A DNA stretch of 64,000 nt from Coneutiohabitans sp964457925. GTDB taxonomy: Bacteria; Zhuqueibacterota; Zhuqueibacteria; Zhuqueibacterales; Zhuqueibacteraceae. Shown piece by piece: positions 9,272-17,837 of the stretch. The DNA is taken from NCBI GenBank assembly GCA_964457925.1, contig CAYWGH010000032.1:1-64000 (forward strand). The letters are read 5' to 3'. How positions within the stretch are numbered: position 1 is the stretch's first letter; each line of letters opens with the position of its first letter. The notes under the pieces were generated by a model. It saw only the letters and a list, made by a program, of their open reading frames with translations. It ran no database searches and was not told where the DNA came from. Both the position numbers and the translations under genes were made by a program.

Positions 9272-10168
9272 TCACTCTGCTGCAATTCTGCGGCGCAACT
9301 CCCGCAATACTTCTGGCGGAAAACCATAAACATTCTGCTCGACCAGCAAGCGCGCACGCTGCCGCGTTTTTTCATCATCGGCATGCCATGCCTGGCGCAA
9401 AACTTCGGGATGTTCCTGCAACAACCGCTTCATGCTTTCACGGGGATCGCGATGATAGGCGATCAACATCTCTGCCGCCGCCGCGCTGAGATGGCCATTC
9501 TCGCGGAGATTCTCAAAAAACGCCGGACCGATCGCGACGAGATGATGCGGCTGAACGCCGTGATCGCGCAAAACTTTTTCGCCGCCCTGGCCGCGATCGA
9601 CGACGTTGATCGCCCACCGCAATTCACCTCCGCATTTTTGCAGGGCCGGCAGCCAGGCGCGCACGTAACTCGAGGCTTCCGTGACCAAATCCGCAACGTG
9701 CAAAACCCGCGCGCCGGCCAAATTTTTTGTTTCAATGACTTCACGGTCAAAAGCCAGCACACTTTGATCTTTGCAAATGAACAGCGCCGGCTTGCCGAGT
9801 TGTTTTGCCGTCATGAATGAGAAGAACCAATCGCGCCGCTCGCCGCCGGAGACGAAGTCAATGTTGTGTACGCCAATTTCATCTTGCGCCTTCGCAACAG
9901 CGTTTGCAATTACGGCGCGATAACCCGCATCATCCGCATAATTTTTTTCGACGCGCGCCATTACGCCGTAGAGCAGGGCAGTGCGATCATTTTGATGCCG
10001 GTCGATGAACGCCAGCAAGTCTTCCGCTTTCTCGCGGCCGCCATAGAGATAATGCGTGTTGAGATAAAACGGCCCGATCGTGCCCGAGGTATACCAAAAC
10101 GGCCGGTTCGCTGGCGCGATTTCCAGGGCTTTGGTTTCGAGCAAAAGCCGGAAAAGTTCGGGATTCAT
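9272..10168 (-). CDS. Orotate phosphoribosyltransferase-like protein
   Basis: 298 aa. Features of the type I phosphoribosyltransferase family are seen: an N-terminal substrate segment (FWYTSGTIGPFYLNTHYLYGG), a central GGERRDWFFSF, GKPALFICKD, and ARVLHVADLVTEASSY at about residues 153-168 in the place of the PRPP loop. It matches long, divergent PyrE-like proteins rather than the classic ~210-aa PyrE; the C-terminal ~90 residues are extra, helical and arginine-rich. The PRPP-loop acidic pair is not classical (VADLVTEAS), so catalytic activity is uncertain. The expected role is pyrimidine synthesis or salvage (orotate + PRPP to OMP). It is transcribed alone, divergent from 10510. Confidence 0.65.
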   Translation of the reverse strand: MNPELFRLLLETKALEIAPANRPFWYTSGTIGPFYLNTHYLYGGREKAEDLLAFIDRHQNDRTALLYGVMARVEKNYADDAGYRAVIANAVAKAQDEIGVHNIDFVSGGERRDWFFSFMTAKQLGKPALFICKDQSVLAFDREVIETKNLAGARVLHVADLVTEASSYVRAWLPALQKCGGELRWAINVVDRGQGGEKVLRDHGVQPHHLVAIGPAFFENLRENGHLSAAAAEMLIAYHRDPRESMKRLLQEHPEVLRQAWHADDEKTRQRARLLVEQNVYGFPPEVLRELRRRIAAE

Positions 10169-10285
10169 GTGAAATTTCCATAAGTTTCAACAGTTGTTTG
10201 TTGCATCCGTGTCAATCAGCGTTGATCCGTGGCTCAATCTTTTGGTTGCAGCCCCGAATCGCGCTGTGGCGTCTGGGTCATAACT

Positions 10286-10315
10286 GAATTTTCACAAGAT
10301 TCAGCCTGAATGACA
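10286..10315 (+). repeat. 30-bp dispersed repeat, copy 1, in the 10169-10509 divergent intergenic region
   Basis: The 30 bases starting GAATTTTCACAAGATTC recur at 55116-55145 with two mismatches. Here only the right arm is present; the copy at 55 kb is part of a longer hairpin. The rest of 10169-10509 separates two divergent genes and must hold their promoters, but I cannot pick out a convincing -35/-10 pair. Confidence 0.55.
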
Positions 10316-10509
10316 AATATAGAATGCTTTTCAAGATAAAAAAACGCGGACGATTTGCCAGAAAAGAAATTTAGCGTTGCCCGCAACCGCGGCAAACAAA
10401 TTGCTTGCCTCGGGCAGCATGGGTTTCTATATTGCGCCATTTCAAAATAAAAGATGGCCGCCCGGGCGGCAGTCGAACTGAACAATAACGGGTTTTCAGT
10501 AATTCGGCA

Positions 10510-11577
10510 ATGTCAACTCTCGCAACATACCATGCCAAACACGCGCAAGATTTCATCGAGCTTGCCGGCGAGAACTGGCCGCGGCGTTATCGCGGTTTGC
10601 CGGAAGAATATGCCGCAGCGCAAAACGCGGCGGTGATGGATCGCAGCTTTCTCGGCAAAGTGCGCGTTAGCGGCAAGGATCGCGAAGCGCTTTTACATCG
10701 CTTGACCACGAATGAAATGCGCAAGATGGCGGCGGGCGAGAGCCGCGTGAATATCTTTACCAATGCCAAGGGCCGGATTGTCGATCTGGTTGAAATGCTG
10801 GCGCAGGAAAACAGCTATCTTCTGCTTACCAGCCCGGGCCGCGCGGCCACGGTGAGTAAATGGATTGACAAATACACCTTCATTGAAGACGTCCAAGCTG
10901 CCGATCATACTGCCGGCGATGCGATGTTCTCGCTGCTTGGCGCGCGAGCCGCAGCGCGCGCCAGTGAATGCTTCGCCGGCGATCTTTCGGGGCTGCCGCC
11001 CGGAAATTTTATGAAAGTTTTGTGGCATGGCGCAGAGATTCTCGTGCATCATCCGCAGGCCGTTTCGGTGGCGCGTCTCAATGTGATCGCAGCAGCAGAG
11101 GTTGCCGCCGATTTGTGGCGGGAGTTGCTCGCACATTTTACCCCAGTCGGCTTTGAGGTTTATGAAATGCTGCGTATCGAACAAGGCCTTCCCGCCGCCG
11201 ATCATGAGATTGTCGAAGATTATAACCCGCACGAGCTCGGCTTGCTGCCGTTCATTAATTTTGAAAAAGGCTGTTACATCGGGCAGGAAGTTATTGCGCG
11301 CCTGGATTCATATCAAAAAGTGCAACGCCAGTTATTCGGCTTGCAATGCGAAGCCGCGCCGGAGAGTGTGGCCGGTGCGGCGATTTTTGCAGGTACGCAG
11401 GAAATTGGTAAAGTCACAAGCGCAGCGCGCGCAATAACGGGTGAATATACCCTCGCCTTAGCCGTGATCCGCAGAACGTTTGCTCAAGCTGGTTTGCGCG
11501 CCGATGTGCATACGCCAAATGGTCCGGCCGCGGCGGTTCTGAAGGCGTTGCCGTTTGCCGGCGAAACGAAGCAATGA
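10510..11577 (+). CDS. ygfZ: YgfZ/GcvT-like folate-binding protein
   Basis: 355 aa of the aminomethyltransferase (GcvT) fold. The N-terminal part has the conserved DRSFLGKVRVSGKDREALLHRLTTNE and a middle PGRAA segment. The signature KGCYIGQEVIARLDSYQKV lies at about residues 255-273; K-G-C-Y-x-G-Q-E is the YgfZ hallmark with the redox cysteine. YgfZ acts with tetrahydrofolate in assembly or repair of certain iron-sulfur enzymes; true GcvT of the glycine cleavage system lacks the KGC motif. No gcv genes are nearby, which supports the YgfZ reading. The start at 10510 has no clear Shine-Dalgarno. Its stop is 44 bp before the MEMO gene, so the two are likely co-transcribed. Confidence 0.75.
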   Translation: MSTLATYHAKHAQDFIELAGENWPRRYRGLPEEYAAAQNAAVMDRSFLGKVRVSGKDREALLHRLTTNEMRKMAAGESRVNIFTNAKGRIVDLVEMLAQENSYLLLTSPGRAATVSKWIDKYTFIEDVQAADHTAGDAMFSLLGARAAARASECFAGDLSGLPPGNFMKVLWHGAEILVHHPQAVSVARLNVIAAAEVAADLWRELLAHFTPVGFEVYEMLRIEQGLPAADHEIVEDYNPHELGLLPFINFEKGCYIGQEVIARLDSYQKVQRQLFGLQCEAAPESVAGAAIFAGTQEIGKVTSAARAITGEYTLALAVIRRTFAQAGLRADVHTPNGPAAAVLKALPFAGETKQ

Positions 11578-11620
11578 TACCCCCGCTTTTATGCAATGGA
11601 CTCAAACTCGCAAGGATTCG

Positions 11621-12877
11621 ATGATCGCAAAGCCCAAGCTTCGCTTCGTCGAAGCGCTTCCTCTGGAAGAGGCCAATGGCCGGCGGTTCGCATTGCGCGA
11701 TCCTTCCGGCCTCGTTGAACAGATGGTTGTGGTTTCGCGCGATGCGCTGTTCCTGCTGCAATTTTTTGACGGCAAGCATTCATTGCTGGAAATTCGCAAC
11801 GAGTATCAGCGCCAATTCGGCGCTTTGCTGGATGAACAGCAGCTGGTGACTCTGGTCACGCAATTGGAGCGCAATTATTTTTTGGAAGGTGAAACCTTTC
11901 AAGCATACAAACGCTCGCTGGAAAAGCAGATGCTGGCTTTGCCCGCGCGTCCGGCGGCGCATGCGGGTGTGAGTTATCCCGCTGATCCTGAAGAGCTGCG
12001 CAGAAAGCTTGACAGCTTTTACGCGAGCGGCGCGGGGTTACCGTCCGCTCCGCCCGTCGGTGACAAGAACGGTAATGCGTTCGTGGCAGGCGCCGTGGCG
12101 CCGCATATCGATTTGCGCGTCGGCGGCGCGTGCTACACGCATGCGTATCGCGCTTTGGCGGAAAGCGCGCCGGCGGATGTCTATGTGATTCTCGGCACCG
12201 GTCACAGCGGGCTGGCCAACTGTTATTCGTGCCTGCCGAAAGATTTTGAAACGCCGCTCGGTTTGGTTAAGTACGATGAACGTTTCGTGGCAGAATTGGC
12301 GCGCCAACATGCTTTCGAATTGTTCAGCGAGCCGTTGCCGCACCGCACTGAACATACGATTGAGTTTCAAACCCTGTTTTTGCAGCATTTGTTCGGCAAG
12401 CGCCGGCCGTTTACCATCGTGCCGATTTTGTGCTCTTATGCGTATTTGATGTTGACGGACGATCGTTTCGCGCATGAACATGCCGTCATTAACGCTTTTA
12501 TCGCGGCCTTGCGCAAAACCTGCGAGCTTGAGGCCAAGCGCGGCCGCAAAGTTTGTTGCATCGCGAGCGTTGATTTTTCACATGTCGGCCCGCGCTACGG
12601 CGATGAAGGCCAGCCCGATCGCGAGTTTCTCCAACAAGTCAGCAGCGCCGATCATCGTTTGCTTCAGGCAATCGAAAAAGTCGATGCCGCGCATTTTGTC
12701 GCAGCAAACGAGAGCATTCAAGATCGCTATCGTGTTTGCGGGTTCGCGCCGATTCACACCCTGCTGGCGAGCAGCCCTGCGAAATCCGGCAAGCTGTTGA
12801 AATATGAACAAGGCCTGGTGGATGATCGCAAATCCGTGGTGAGTTATGCCAGCGCGGCGCTTTATGAGCAGGCCTGA
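11621..12877 (+). CDS. amrB: MEMO1-family protein (AmmeMemoRadiSam system protein B type)
   Basis: Start placed at ATG 11621 (AAGG five bases upstream) rather than the overlapping upstream ATGs at 11555 and 11591. About 418 aa. Residues 1-105 form an N-terminal domain with PqqD/winged-helix-like character (LLQFFDGKHSLLEIRNEY). The MEMO domain follows: HAGVSYPADP, APHIDLRVGG, LGTGHSGL, HRTEHTIEFQTLFLQHLF and SVDFSHVGPRYG, giving the conserved histidines of the dioxygenase-like fold. MEMO1 proteins often occur with AMMECR1 and radical-SAM partners; neither is seen next door, so it stands alone here. The biochemical function in bacteria is not established. Confidence 0.85.
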   Translation: MIAKPKLRFVEALPLEEANGRRFALRDPSGLVEQMVVVSRDALFLLQFFDGKHSLLEIRNEYQRQFGALLDEQQLVTLVTQLERNYFLEGETFQAYKRSLEKQMLALPARPAAHAGVSYPADPEELRRKLDSFYASGAGLPSAPPVGDKNGNAFVAGAVAPHIDLRVGGACYTHAYRALAESAPADVYVILGTGHSGLANCYSCLPKDFETPLGLVKYDERFVAELARQHAFELFSEPLPHRTEHTIEFQTLFLQHLFGKRRPFTIVPILCSYAYLMLTDDRFAHEHAVINAFIAALRKTCELEAKRGRKVCCIASVDFSHVGPRYGDEGQPDREFLQQVSSADHRLLQAIEKVDAAHFVAANESIQDRYRVCGFAPIHTLLASSPAKSGKLLKYEQGLVDDRKSVVSYASAALYEQA

Positions 12878-12887
12878 ACTTTCAGCA

Positions 12888-13319
12888 ATGCGAGTCCGCC
12901 CGAGGGGAAACGCCGAGGCCAAAAGCCGGTTTCAGGAATTTTTCCCCGAGGCTTACCTCAAGCAATCCCTCAAAATCCTCAAGCTGCTCAGCGAAGAGAG
13001 CCGGCTGCGCATCATGCTTTATCTTGCCAAAGAAGGGCCGTGCACCGTCACTGAGATGGTCGAAGCGCTTGATCTCGTGCAAAGCACGTGTTCGCATCAT
13101 CTCTCCCTGCTGCGCATGGCTGACATGGTCACAACTGCGCGCGACGGTAAAAGTGTTTATTACGATATCAACGAAGCGATGTGGAAGCAAATGGGCCTGC
13201 AATTTTTTAAATATCTGCAAAAAGGGCCGCAGATCGATTTCCTGGGAAATTTCGCATTGAAAATGATCGGGCGGGGAGCGCGCGAGGAGGGCAACCCCGC
13301 CGGCAAAAAAAACGCTTGA
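12888..13319 (+). CDS. ArsR-family winged-helix transcriptional regulator
   Basis: About 143 aa from ATG 12888; upstream ATGs at 12864 and 12846 overlap the MEMO gene and cannot be excluded. The HTH is clear: LKLLSEESRLRIMLYLAKEG, TVTEMVEALDLVQSTCSHHLSLLRMADMV, then a wing with RDGKSVYYDI. No metal-binding CxC is present in the recognition helix, so it may sense something other than As/Cd. Its stop codon lies within the -35 box of the trp promoter, immediately upstream of the trp leader; regulation of trp by this protein is possible but not shown. Confidence 0.85.
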   Translation: MRVRPRGNAEAKSRFQEFFPEAYLKQSLKILKLLSEESRLRIMLYLAKEGPCTVTEMVEALDLVQSTCSHHLSLLRMADMVTTARDGKSVYYDINEAMWKQMGLQFFKYLQKGPQIDFLGNFALKMIGRGAREEGNPAGKKNA

Positions 13320-13344
13320 CATCGGTCAATTCGTTTGTTATGAT
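13316..13344 (+). promoter_or_regulatory. Sigma-70 promoter of the trp operon
   Basis: TTGACA (13316-13321), a 17-bp spacer, and TATGAT (13339-13344): full consensus -35 and five of six at -10. The -35 overlaps the arsR stop codon. Transcription should start near 13351, giving a ~240-nt leader before trpE that contains the leader peptide and terminator listed next. Confidence 0.85.
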
Positions 13345-13391
13345 GAGCGCATGTTTTTACGGCAAAACGAAAACTTTATCAGATAATGAAA

Positions 13392-13490
13392 ATGAAATTG
13401 CGCAATTCCTCCATCACGGTTGCGATTTGCTGGCGGCGCCAGTGGTGGCGCATGCCCGGCCACGATGGGAATTGCCAATCTCACAAGTGA
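13392..13490 (+). CDS. trpL: trp operon leader peptide (32 aa, three clustered Trp codons)
   Basis: ATG 13392 to TGA 13488-13490. The peptide reads MKLRNSSITVAICWRR then QWWRMPGHDG and a short tail; Trp is codon 14 (13431-13433) and codons 18-19 (13443-13448). The three Trp codons within six, the promoter just upstream and the intrinsic terminator just downstream are the hallmarks of ribosome-mediated attenuation. A GATGGG at 13464-13469, about 16 nt past the WW codons, can pair with CCCATC (13529-13534) in the terminator 5' arm: a stalled ribosome would leave it free (antiterminator), a ribosome at the stop codon would cover it. The Shine-Dalgarno is weak (GATAATGAAA). Confidence 0.8.
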   Translation: MKLRNSSITVAICWRRQWWRMPGHDGNCQSHK

Positions 13491-13524
13491 TCCGATCTTG
13501 TTTTCCAAGCTGAACGACTGCAAT

Positions 13525-13559
13525 AAACCCCATCATGGCATACGCCGGATGGGGTTTTT
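13525..13559 (+). terminator. trp attenuator terminator hairpin
   Basis: AAACCCCATC (13525-13534) pairs with GATGGGGTTT (13548-13557), with an inner GGC/GCC pair, followed by a T run (13555-13559). It lies 31 bp upstream of trpE. The 5' arm is the one that can be captured by GATGGG in the leader-peptide region. Confidence 0.85.
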
Positions 13560-13589
13560 GATTTCATCGCATTGTGTTAGGGATTTTTT

Positions 13590-15131
13590 ATGAACGCCAC
13601 GGCCGTATTGTCGTTTGAAGAATTCTCCCGTTGCGCGCGTCGCGGCAACCTGGTGCCGGTGAGCTTGACCATGCTGGCCGATACCTTCACGCCGGTCTCC
13701 GCATTTTTGCGGCTCAATCAACAACAGCCTCATGGTTTTTTGCTGGAAAGCATTGCGGGCGGGGAGAAGGTTGCGCGTTATTCGTTTCTGGGATGCGCGC
13801 CGGCTTGCGTCGTGCGTTATCATCGTCAAGCTGCAGAAAAACCGCGGCTGCAAATCGAGTCCGCGGCGGAAAGCAGATTTGCCCTGTTGCCCAGCCGTGC
13901 AGAGACGGATATTTTTTCCTATCTGCAAACCATGTCAAAAAAATTCCAGCCGGTGATGGTCAAAGGCTTGCCCCGTTTCACCGGCGGTTTTGTGGGATAT
14001 TTCGGCTATGACACCGTGCGGGATTTGGAAAATATCCGAACCGCAAAACCGTTGCACGCGGCAGAGAAAAATGACGCCGCATTTCCCGACGCGGAATTCG
14101 GTTTTTATGATACGATTCTGGCCTTCGATCACGTGCGCCAGGAAATTCTGCTGATCACGCACGTTTTTCTCGAACAGGGTGAATTGAATTTGCGGCGTCG
14201 ATATGAGGAAGCAATCGAGCGTTTGGAGAAGATCCGCCAGCAGCTTGTTGCGCCGCTAACGCTGCCGGAGGCCGCGTCAACGCCCCGGCCGCGTTTGCCT
14301 GAACCGGTATCGAATTTTTTGCAGAAAGATTTTCTCGCCGCCGTCAGCGCCGCGAAAGAGCACATCGCCGCCGGCAATATTTTTCAGGTTGTTTTGTCAC
14401 AACGTTTTTCATGCGCGCTGACGGTTTCGCCCATTCAAATCTATCGCGCCTTGCGGCAAATCAACCCCTCGCCTTATTTGTTTTTTCTCCGCAACGGCGA
14501 GAACACTTTGATTGGCTCCTCGCCGGAAGCGTTGCTGCGCGTGGAAGATCGCGTTGCGGAAATGCGCCCGATTGCAGGCACGCGCCGGCGCGGCCATGAT
14601 GCGAACGAAGATCAACAACTCGAAGCGGAATTGCGCGCCGACGCCAAGGAATGCGCCGAGCATTTGATGCTGGTGGATCTCAGCCGCAACGATCTTGGCC
14701 GCGTCTGTGAATATGCCAGCGTGCAAGTCAACGAGCTGATGGCGGTGGAACATTATTCGCATGTCATGCATTTGGTTTCGAACGTGCGCGGCAAGCTGCG
14801 GCCGGAATGCGACGCCATCGATGCGTTGCGCGCATGTTTTCCGGCGGGCACGGTGAGCGGCGCGCCGAAAATCCGCGCGATGGAGATCATTGATGAACTC
14901 GAGCCTGCGCCGCGCGGGCCGTATGCCGGAGCCGTCGGCTATTTGGATTTGTACGGCAATCTCGACACCTGCATCACCATCCGCACGATTTGGACGCGCA
15001 GCGGCCGGGCATTCTTTCAAGCCGGCGCCGGCATCGTCGCGGATTCCGATCCAAGCCGCGAGTATCAAGAAACCATCGAAAAAGCCCGCGCCGTGTGGAA
15101 TGCCATCGATTTGGCAGAACGAGGATTATGA
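13590..15131 (+). CDS. trpE: Anthranilate synthase component I
   Basis: 513 aa, ATG preceded by TAGGGA. TrpE converts chorismate with ammonia or glutamine-derived nitrogen to anthranilate, the first committed step of tryptophan synthesis. The N-terminal feedback site is present (FLLESIAGGEKVARYSFLG, with the LLES serine motif). Catalytic-domain motifs: FQVVLSQRFS, SPEALLR, RPIAGTRRRG, LMLVDLSRNDLGRV, GTVSGAPKIRAMEIIDELE and GPYAGAVGY. The length and order are standard. It is the first structural gene after the attenuator; its glutaminase partner is the TrpG half of the next gene. Confidence 0.96.
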   Translation: MNATAVLSFEEFSRCARRGNLVPVSLTMLADTFTPVSAFLRLNQQQPHGFLLESIAGGEKVARYSFLGCAPACVVRYHRQAAEKPRLQIESAAESRFALLPSRAETDIFSYLQTMSKKFQPVMVKGLPRFTGGFVGYFGYDTVRDLENIRTAKPLHAAEKNDAAFPDAEFGFYDTILAFDHVRQEILLITHVFLEQGELNLRRRYEEAIERLEKIRQQLVAPLTLPEAASTPRPRLPEPVSNFLQKDFLAAVSAAKEHIAAGNIFQVVLSQRFSCALTVSPIQIYRALRQINPSPYLFFLRNGENTLIGSSPEALLRVEDRVAEMRPIAGTRRRGHDANEDQQLEAELRADAKECAEHLMLVDLSRNDLGRVCEYASVQVNELMAVEHYSHVMHLVSNVRGKLRPECDAIDALRACFPAGTVSGAPKIRAMEIIDELEPAPRGPYAGAVGYLDLYGNLDTCITIRTIWTRSGRAFFQAGAGIVADSDPSREYQETIEKARAVWNAIDLAERGL

Positions 15132-15139
15132 GGTATTTA

Positions 15140-15237
15140 CCATTCATCATTAGCCATTAGCCATTAACCATTGGCCATTAGCCATTAGCCATTAACCATT
15201 AACCATTAACCATTAACCATTAGCCATTAACCATTAT
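15140..15237 (+). repeat. Heptanucleotide tandem repeat CCATTAR (14 units)
   Basis: Fourteen consecutive 7-bp units from 15140; the last twelve all fit CCATT[AG][AGT], mostly CCATTAA or CCATTAG. It fills most of the spacer between trpE and trpGD, upstream of the trpGD ribosome site at 15278. Similar heptamer arrays are known as STRR repeats in cyanobacteria. The unit number can change by slippage, which would alter the spacing within the operon leader of trpGD. Confidence 0.9.
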
Positions 15238-15289
15238 CACATCAAATTAATGCAAAGCAAAAAATATTTTTGCCCAAGAGGTGGTTCGC

Positions 15290-17038
15290 ATGATCCTCAT
15301 GATCGACAACTTCGATTCGTTTACTTATAATCTGGTGCAATATCTCGGCGAGCTGGGCGCGGAATTGCGGGTGTTTCGCAACGATGCGATTACGCTCGAG
15401 CAGATCGCCGAAATGAAGCCTGCCGGCATCGTGATTTCGCCCGGCCCCGGCCGCCCGGAGGATGCGGGGCTTACGATTCCAATCATCGAACGTTTTGCCG
15501 GCAAGGTTCCGATACTCGGCGTCTGTTTGGGACATCAGGCCATGGGCGCGGCCTTCGGCGGCGTGGTGGTGCGCGCGCCGGAATTGATGCACGGCAAAGT
15601 CTCGCAGATTCATCATGACGGCAACGGTTTGTTTCAAGGCGTGGAAAATCCCTTTAGCGCCACGCGTTATCATTCCCTCATCATCGCTGAAGATTCGTTG
15701 CCGGCGTGTCTGGAAGTCACCGCGCGCAGCGAACATGGTTTGATCATGGCTGTGCGCCATCGCGAATTCGTGCTGGAAGGCGTGCAATTCCATCCCGAAT
15801 CCATCATGACGGTTGCCGGTAAAATCATTTTGAAAAATTTTTTGCAGATGTGCGCCGGCGGTTCCGCCGTTCGGACTCCGCTAAAAAGTGCCGTTCCGGA
15901 AAACGCCCCGCCCGTGGAAATGCCTTCGCAACCCTCTCTGCAGCAACCCGGAACTACCGATAAAAGAAATCCCGCACCCCGAACGCTTGCGACCAAGACC
16001 GCGGGCAACACCACCATTCAACAAGCCCTGCAGCAGGTTATCGATCAAGTTGATCTCGACCGCCAGCAAGCCTACAGCGTGATGAGTGAGATTATGAGCG
16101 GTGCGGCAACGCCGGCGCAGATTTCGGCTCTGCTGATCGCGCTGCGCATGAAAGGCGAGCGCGCGCAGGAAGTTGCGGGTTTCGCCCAGGCGATGCGCGA
16201 CAAAGCCGCGCCGGTGCGCACGCAGCGCCCGCATCCCATCGACATGTGCGGCACGGGCGGCGACAACAAGGGCACGTTTAACATTTCGACCGTGGCCTCG
16301 TTCGTCGTTGCCGGCGGCGAGGTGGCCGTGGCGAAGCACGGCAATCGTTCGGTATCGAGCAAAGCCGGCAGCGCCGATGTGCTGGAAGCATTGGGAATCA
16401 ATCTCGTTCTCACTGCCGATCACATGAGCCAATGCTTGGACGATGTCGGCATGGCATTTTTATTCGCGCCGGTTTTGCACAGCGCAACGAAGCATGCCGT
16501 GGCTCCGCGCAAAGAAATCGGCGCGCGCACGGTTTTCAATATTCTCGGGCCGCTGACCAATCCCGCGGGCGTGAAGCGGCAAGTGTTGGGCGTTTATGAT
16601 CGCCGCTTGATGCGCCTGATGGCTGAAGTTCTGGCCGAGTTGGGCGCCGAGCATGCGCTGGTCGTGCACAGCGAAGACGGCCTGGATGAAATCTCGGTGC
16701 ACGGCCCGACGCGCGTAATCGAAGTGAATAACGGCGCTCTTGCCGAACGCACGCTCACCCCCAAGGATTTTGGATTCACGCAATTGTATTACGAAAGTCT
16801 CCGCGGCGGTAATGCCGGGGACAATGCCGAGATCGCGCTGCGCGTGCTTAACGGAGAGCCGGGCGTGGCGCGCGATGTGGTGCTGGCCAATGCCGCTTGC
16901 GGCTTTTGGGTTGCGGGCAGGGCAAAAGATGTGGCGGAGGGCATTGCATTGGCGCAACAAAGCATTGATTCCGGGGCCGCGCTGGCAAAGCTCGAGGCCC
17001 TGCGCCGCCGGACGCAAGAATTCAAAAAATCGAATTGA
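15290..17038 (+). CDS. trpGD: TrpG-TrpD fusion: anthranilate synthase glutaminase + anthranilate phosphoribosyltransferase
   Basis: 582 aa from ATG 15290 (GAGGTGG five bases upstream; the GTG at 15281 is part of that site). Residues 1-190 are a class I glutamine amidotransferase: SPGPGRPEDAG, nucleophile C79 in GVCLGHQ, H168 and E170 in QFHPES. A Pro/Ala-rich linker runs to about 238. The rest is TrpD: CGTGGDNKGTFNISTVAS (PRPP binding), AKHGNRSVSSKAGSADVLE, and GPLTNPAGVKRQVLGVY. It supplies ammonia to TrpE and transfers phosphoribose to anthranilate. The same fusion is found in enterobacteria; here it sits in the equivalent operon position. Confidence 0.95.
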   Translation: MILMIDNFDSFTYNLVQYLGELGAELRVFRNDAITLEQIAEMKPAGIVISPGPGRPEDAGLTIPIIERFAGKVPILGVCLGHQAMGAAFGGVVVRAPELMHGKVSQIHHDGNGLFQGVENPFSATRYHSLIIAEDSLPACLEVTARSEHGLIMAVRHREFVLEGVQFHPESIMTVAGKIILKNFLQMCAGGSAVRTPLKSAVPENAPPVEMPSQPSLQQPGTTDKRNPAPRTLATKTAGNTTIQQALQQVIDQVDLDRQQAYSVMSEIMSGAATPAQISALLIALRMKGERAQEVAGFAQAMRDKAAPVRTQRPHPIDMCGTGGDNKGTFNISTVASFVVAGGEVAVAKHGNRSVSSKAGSADVLEALGINLVLTADHMSQCLDDVGMAFLFAPVLHSATKHAVAPRKEIGARTVFNILGPLTNPAGVKRQVLGVYDRRLMRLMAEVLAELGAEHALVVHSEDGLDEISVHGPTRVIEVNNGALAERTLTPKDFGFTQLYYESLRGGNAGDNAEIALRVLNGEPGVARDVVLANAACGFWVAGRAKDVAEGIALAQQSIDSGAALAKLEALRRRTQEFKKSN

Positions 17039-17039
17039 C

Positions 17040-17837
17040 ATGCCGCAGCAATCATTTCTCGCGCGCATTGTCGCGCACAAACAAGAAGAAGTCCGCCGCG
17101 CCCAAAAAAAATTCTCGCCCGCTGATTTGGAGCAGCTCGCCAACGCGCAATCACCCGCGCGCAATTTCCGCCAGGCGTTGCTGTCGGGTAGCCATGTTAC
17201 GGTGATCGCTGAATTGAAAAAAGCCTCGCCTTCTGCCGGAGTTTTGCGCGAAGACTTCGATCCGCAACAGCTCGCGCAGAGTTACGCGGCGAACGGCGCT
17301 GCCGCGCTTTCGGTGTTGACGGATGAAAATTTTTTCCAGGGCCATCTCGATTATTTGAATCAAGCACGCGCGGTTTGCGCCTTGCCGGCCTTGCGCAAGG
17401 ATTTCATCATTGATTCATATCAAATCACCGAAGCGCGCGCCTTCGGCGCAGATGCCGTGCTGCTGATTGTTGCGGTTTTGGATGCCGCGCAACTTGCGGA
17501 GTTATTGACTCTCGCGAAAGAACTCGGCATGCACGCGCTGATCGAAGTACATGACGAACATCAAATCGAAACCGCGCTGGCCGCCGGCGCGGAAATCATT
17601 GGCGTCAACAATCGCGATTTGCAAACATTTTCGGTGAATTTGGCAACCTCTGAAAAACTGGCAGCGCGGATTCCCGCAAGCTGCGTGCGTGTCGCTGAAT
17701 CCGGCATTGCCTCGCGCAGCGAAGTTGAGCGCCTGGCCGAATGCGGCATCGACGCCATTCTCATCGGCAGCCATCTCATGCGCCAGCCGGATCCCGGAAA
17801 GGCCCTGGCACATTTTGTGGGGGTGCCGCGACGATGA
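17040..17837 (+). CDS. trpC: Indole-3-glycerol phosphate synthase
   Basis: 265 aa; ATG 17040 lies two bases after the trpGD stop, so translation is probably coupled. The TIM-barrel motifs of IGPS are present: KQEEVRRAQKK, VIAELKKASPSAG (catalytic Lys), LRKDFIIDSYQI, EVHDEHQ, IGVNNRDLQTF, VAESGI and ILIGSHLMR. It closes the indole ring from CdRP. It is a separate protein, not fused to TrpF as in enterobacteria. Confidence 0.95.
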   Translation: MPQQSFLARIVAHKQEEVRRAQKKFSPADLEQLANAQSPARNFRQALLSGSHVTVIAELKKASPSAGVLREDFDPQQLAQSYAANGAAALSVLTDENFFQGHLDYLNQARAVCALPALRKDFIIDSYQITEARAFGADAVLLIVAVLDAAQLAELLTLAKELGMHALIEVHDEHQIETALAAGAEIIGVNNRDLQTFSVNLATSEKLAARIPASCVRVAESGIASRSEVERLAECGIDAILIGSHLMRQPDPGKALAHFVGVPRR

